Origin: Brachyspira alvinipulli ATCC 51933
Lineage (GTDB): Bacteria > Spirochaetota > Brachyspiria > Brachyspirales > Brachyspiraceae
Direction: 5' to 3'
NCBI RefSeq assembly: GCF_000518245.1
Contig: NZ_JADF01000019.1
Location: 80,007-144,006, forward strand
Length of the DNA stretch: 64,000 nucleotides
Positions 63,869 to 64,000 of the stretch are shown here, one piece after another; the stretch's first letter is position 1, and each line of letters begins with the position of its first letter. The notes beneath the pieces were generated by a model. That model did not search any database. It worked only from the letters and a program-made list of their open reading frames with translations, and was not told where the DNA came from. The translations under genes and the position numbers were made by a program.

Positions 63869-64000
63869 ATGGATTTATACACTTTTATTTCAATAATGGC
63901 AGGGTTTCTAGCTTTTATTTTATTTTTAAGGTTTCTTTATTATATTTTTGGAAATGTTAAAGACAAGATGAAAGATATTAATATTGAAGCTAAGCATAAA
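63869..64000 (+). CDS. Probable holin or spanin-type membrane protein, partial
   Basis: First 44 codons. One membrane helix (SIMAGFLAFILFLRFLYYIF) and a basic cytoplasmic tail. Directly after the endolysin gene, so likely holin. Continues beyond the window. Confidence 0.5.
   Translation, partial: MDLYTFISIMAGFLAFILFLRFLYYIFGNVKDKMKDINIEAKHK

Overview
The window is very AT-rich DNA from a spirochaete, most likely a Brachyspira species. That is inferred from gene content and codon style: an Mgl-type sugar-binding lipoprotein, paired OmpA-like lipoproteins, DUF4234 membrane proteins and a host-like GatB. It was not tested by a search. About the first 16 kb is host chromosome and the remaining 48 kb is one prophage that runs off the right edge.

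Host part (1-16.06 kb): the start of mtnA; a sugar-binding lipoprotein gene divergent from a LacI-type regulator; a Sua5/TsaC tRNA-modification enzyme; a receiver plus degenerate GGDEF protein; an AAA ATPase with a small partner that could be a defence pair; aspartate kinase; two DUF4234 proteins; a HEAT-repeat exported protein; two tandem OmpA-like lipoproteins; a PseG-like/methyltransferase fusion; GatB; and a 5'-truncated gene that abuts the prophage.

Prophage early arm (16.2-30.4 kb, + strand): a tightly packed operon of about 35 mostly small genes. Recognisable products are an SSB-like protein with an acidic tail, a winged-helix replication protein, DUF4406 and DUF1599 nucleotide-metabolism proteins, a VRR-NUC nuclease, an HNH nuclease, a NinB-like protein, an adenine methyltransferase and several tiny CxxC proteins.

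Reverse block (37.5-30.4 kb, - strand): a sliding-clamp (DnaN) homologue, an FtsK/SpoIIIE translocase broken by a one-base shift in a poly-A tract, small unknown genes, and two paralogous modules that each encode a 24-26 residue hydrophobic peptide with a good ribosome site and a possible opposing promoter (type I toxin-antitoxin-like). A ribbon-helix-helix gene diverges from this block across a set of TTGTGCTTAA operators.

Late arm (38.1-64 kb, + strand): a lambda-like head module (Nu1/GpA terminase, gpW, gpB portal, S49 protease, scaffold, gpD, gpE) joined to a Mu/P2-like contractile tail (sheath, tube, chaperone with a likely programmed frameshift, tape measure, gpN, hub, gp45-48), fibre, GH19 endolysin and a probable holin. 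Two cargo insertions (a type IIG restriction-modification gene plus a reverse zinc-ribbon gene, and a second reverse gene) are each followed by a near-identical late-promoter element.

Most striking: 210 bp of the host sugar-binding gene (453-662) is repeated exactly, in inverted orientation, inside the prophage head-protease gene (47504-47713). It truncates the protease and supplies the start codon and ribosome site of the next gene. Together with the nonsense codon in the hub gene and two poly-A frameshifts, the prophage looks defective, phase-variable, or affected by sequence errors; reads would decide. No integrase, transposase or classical repressor lies inside the window.
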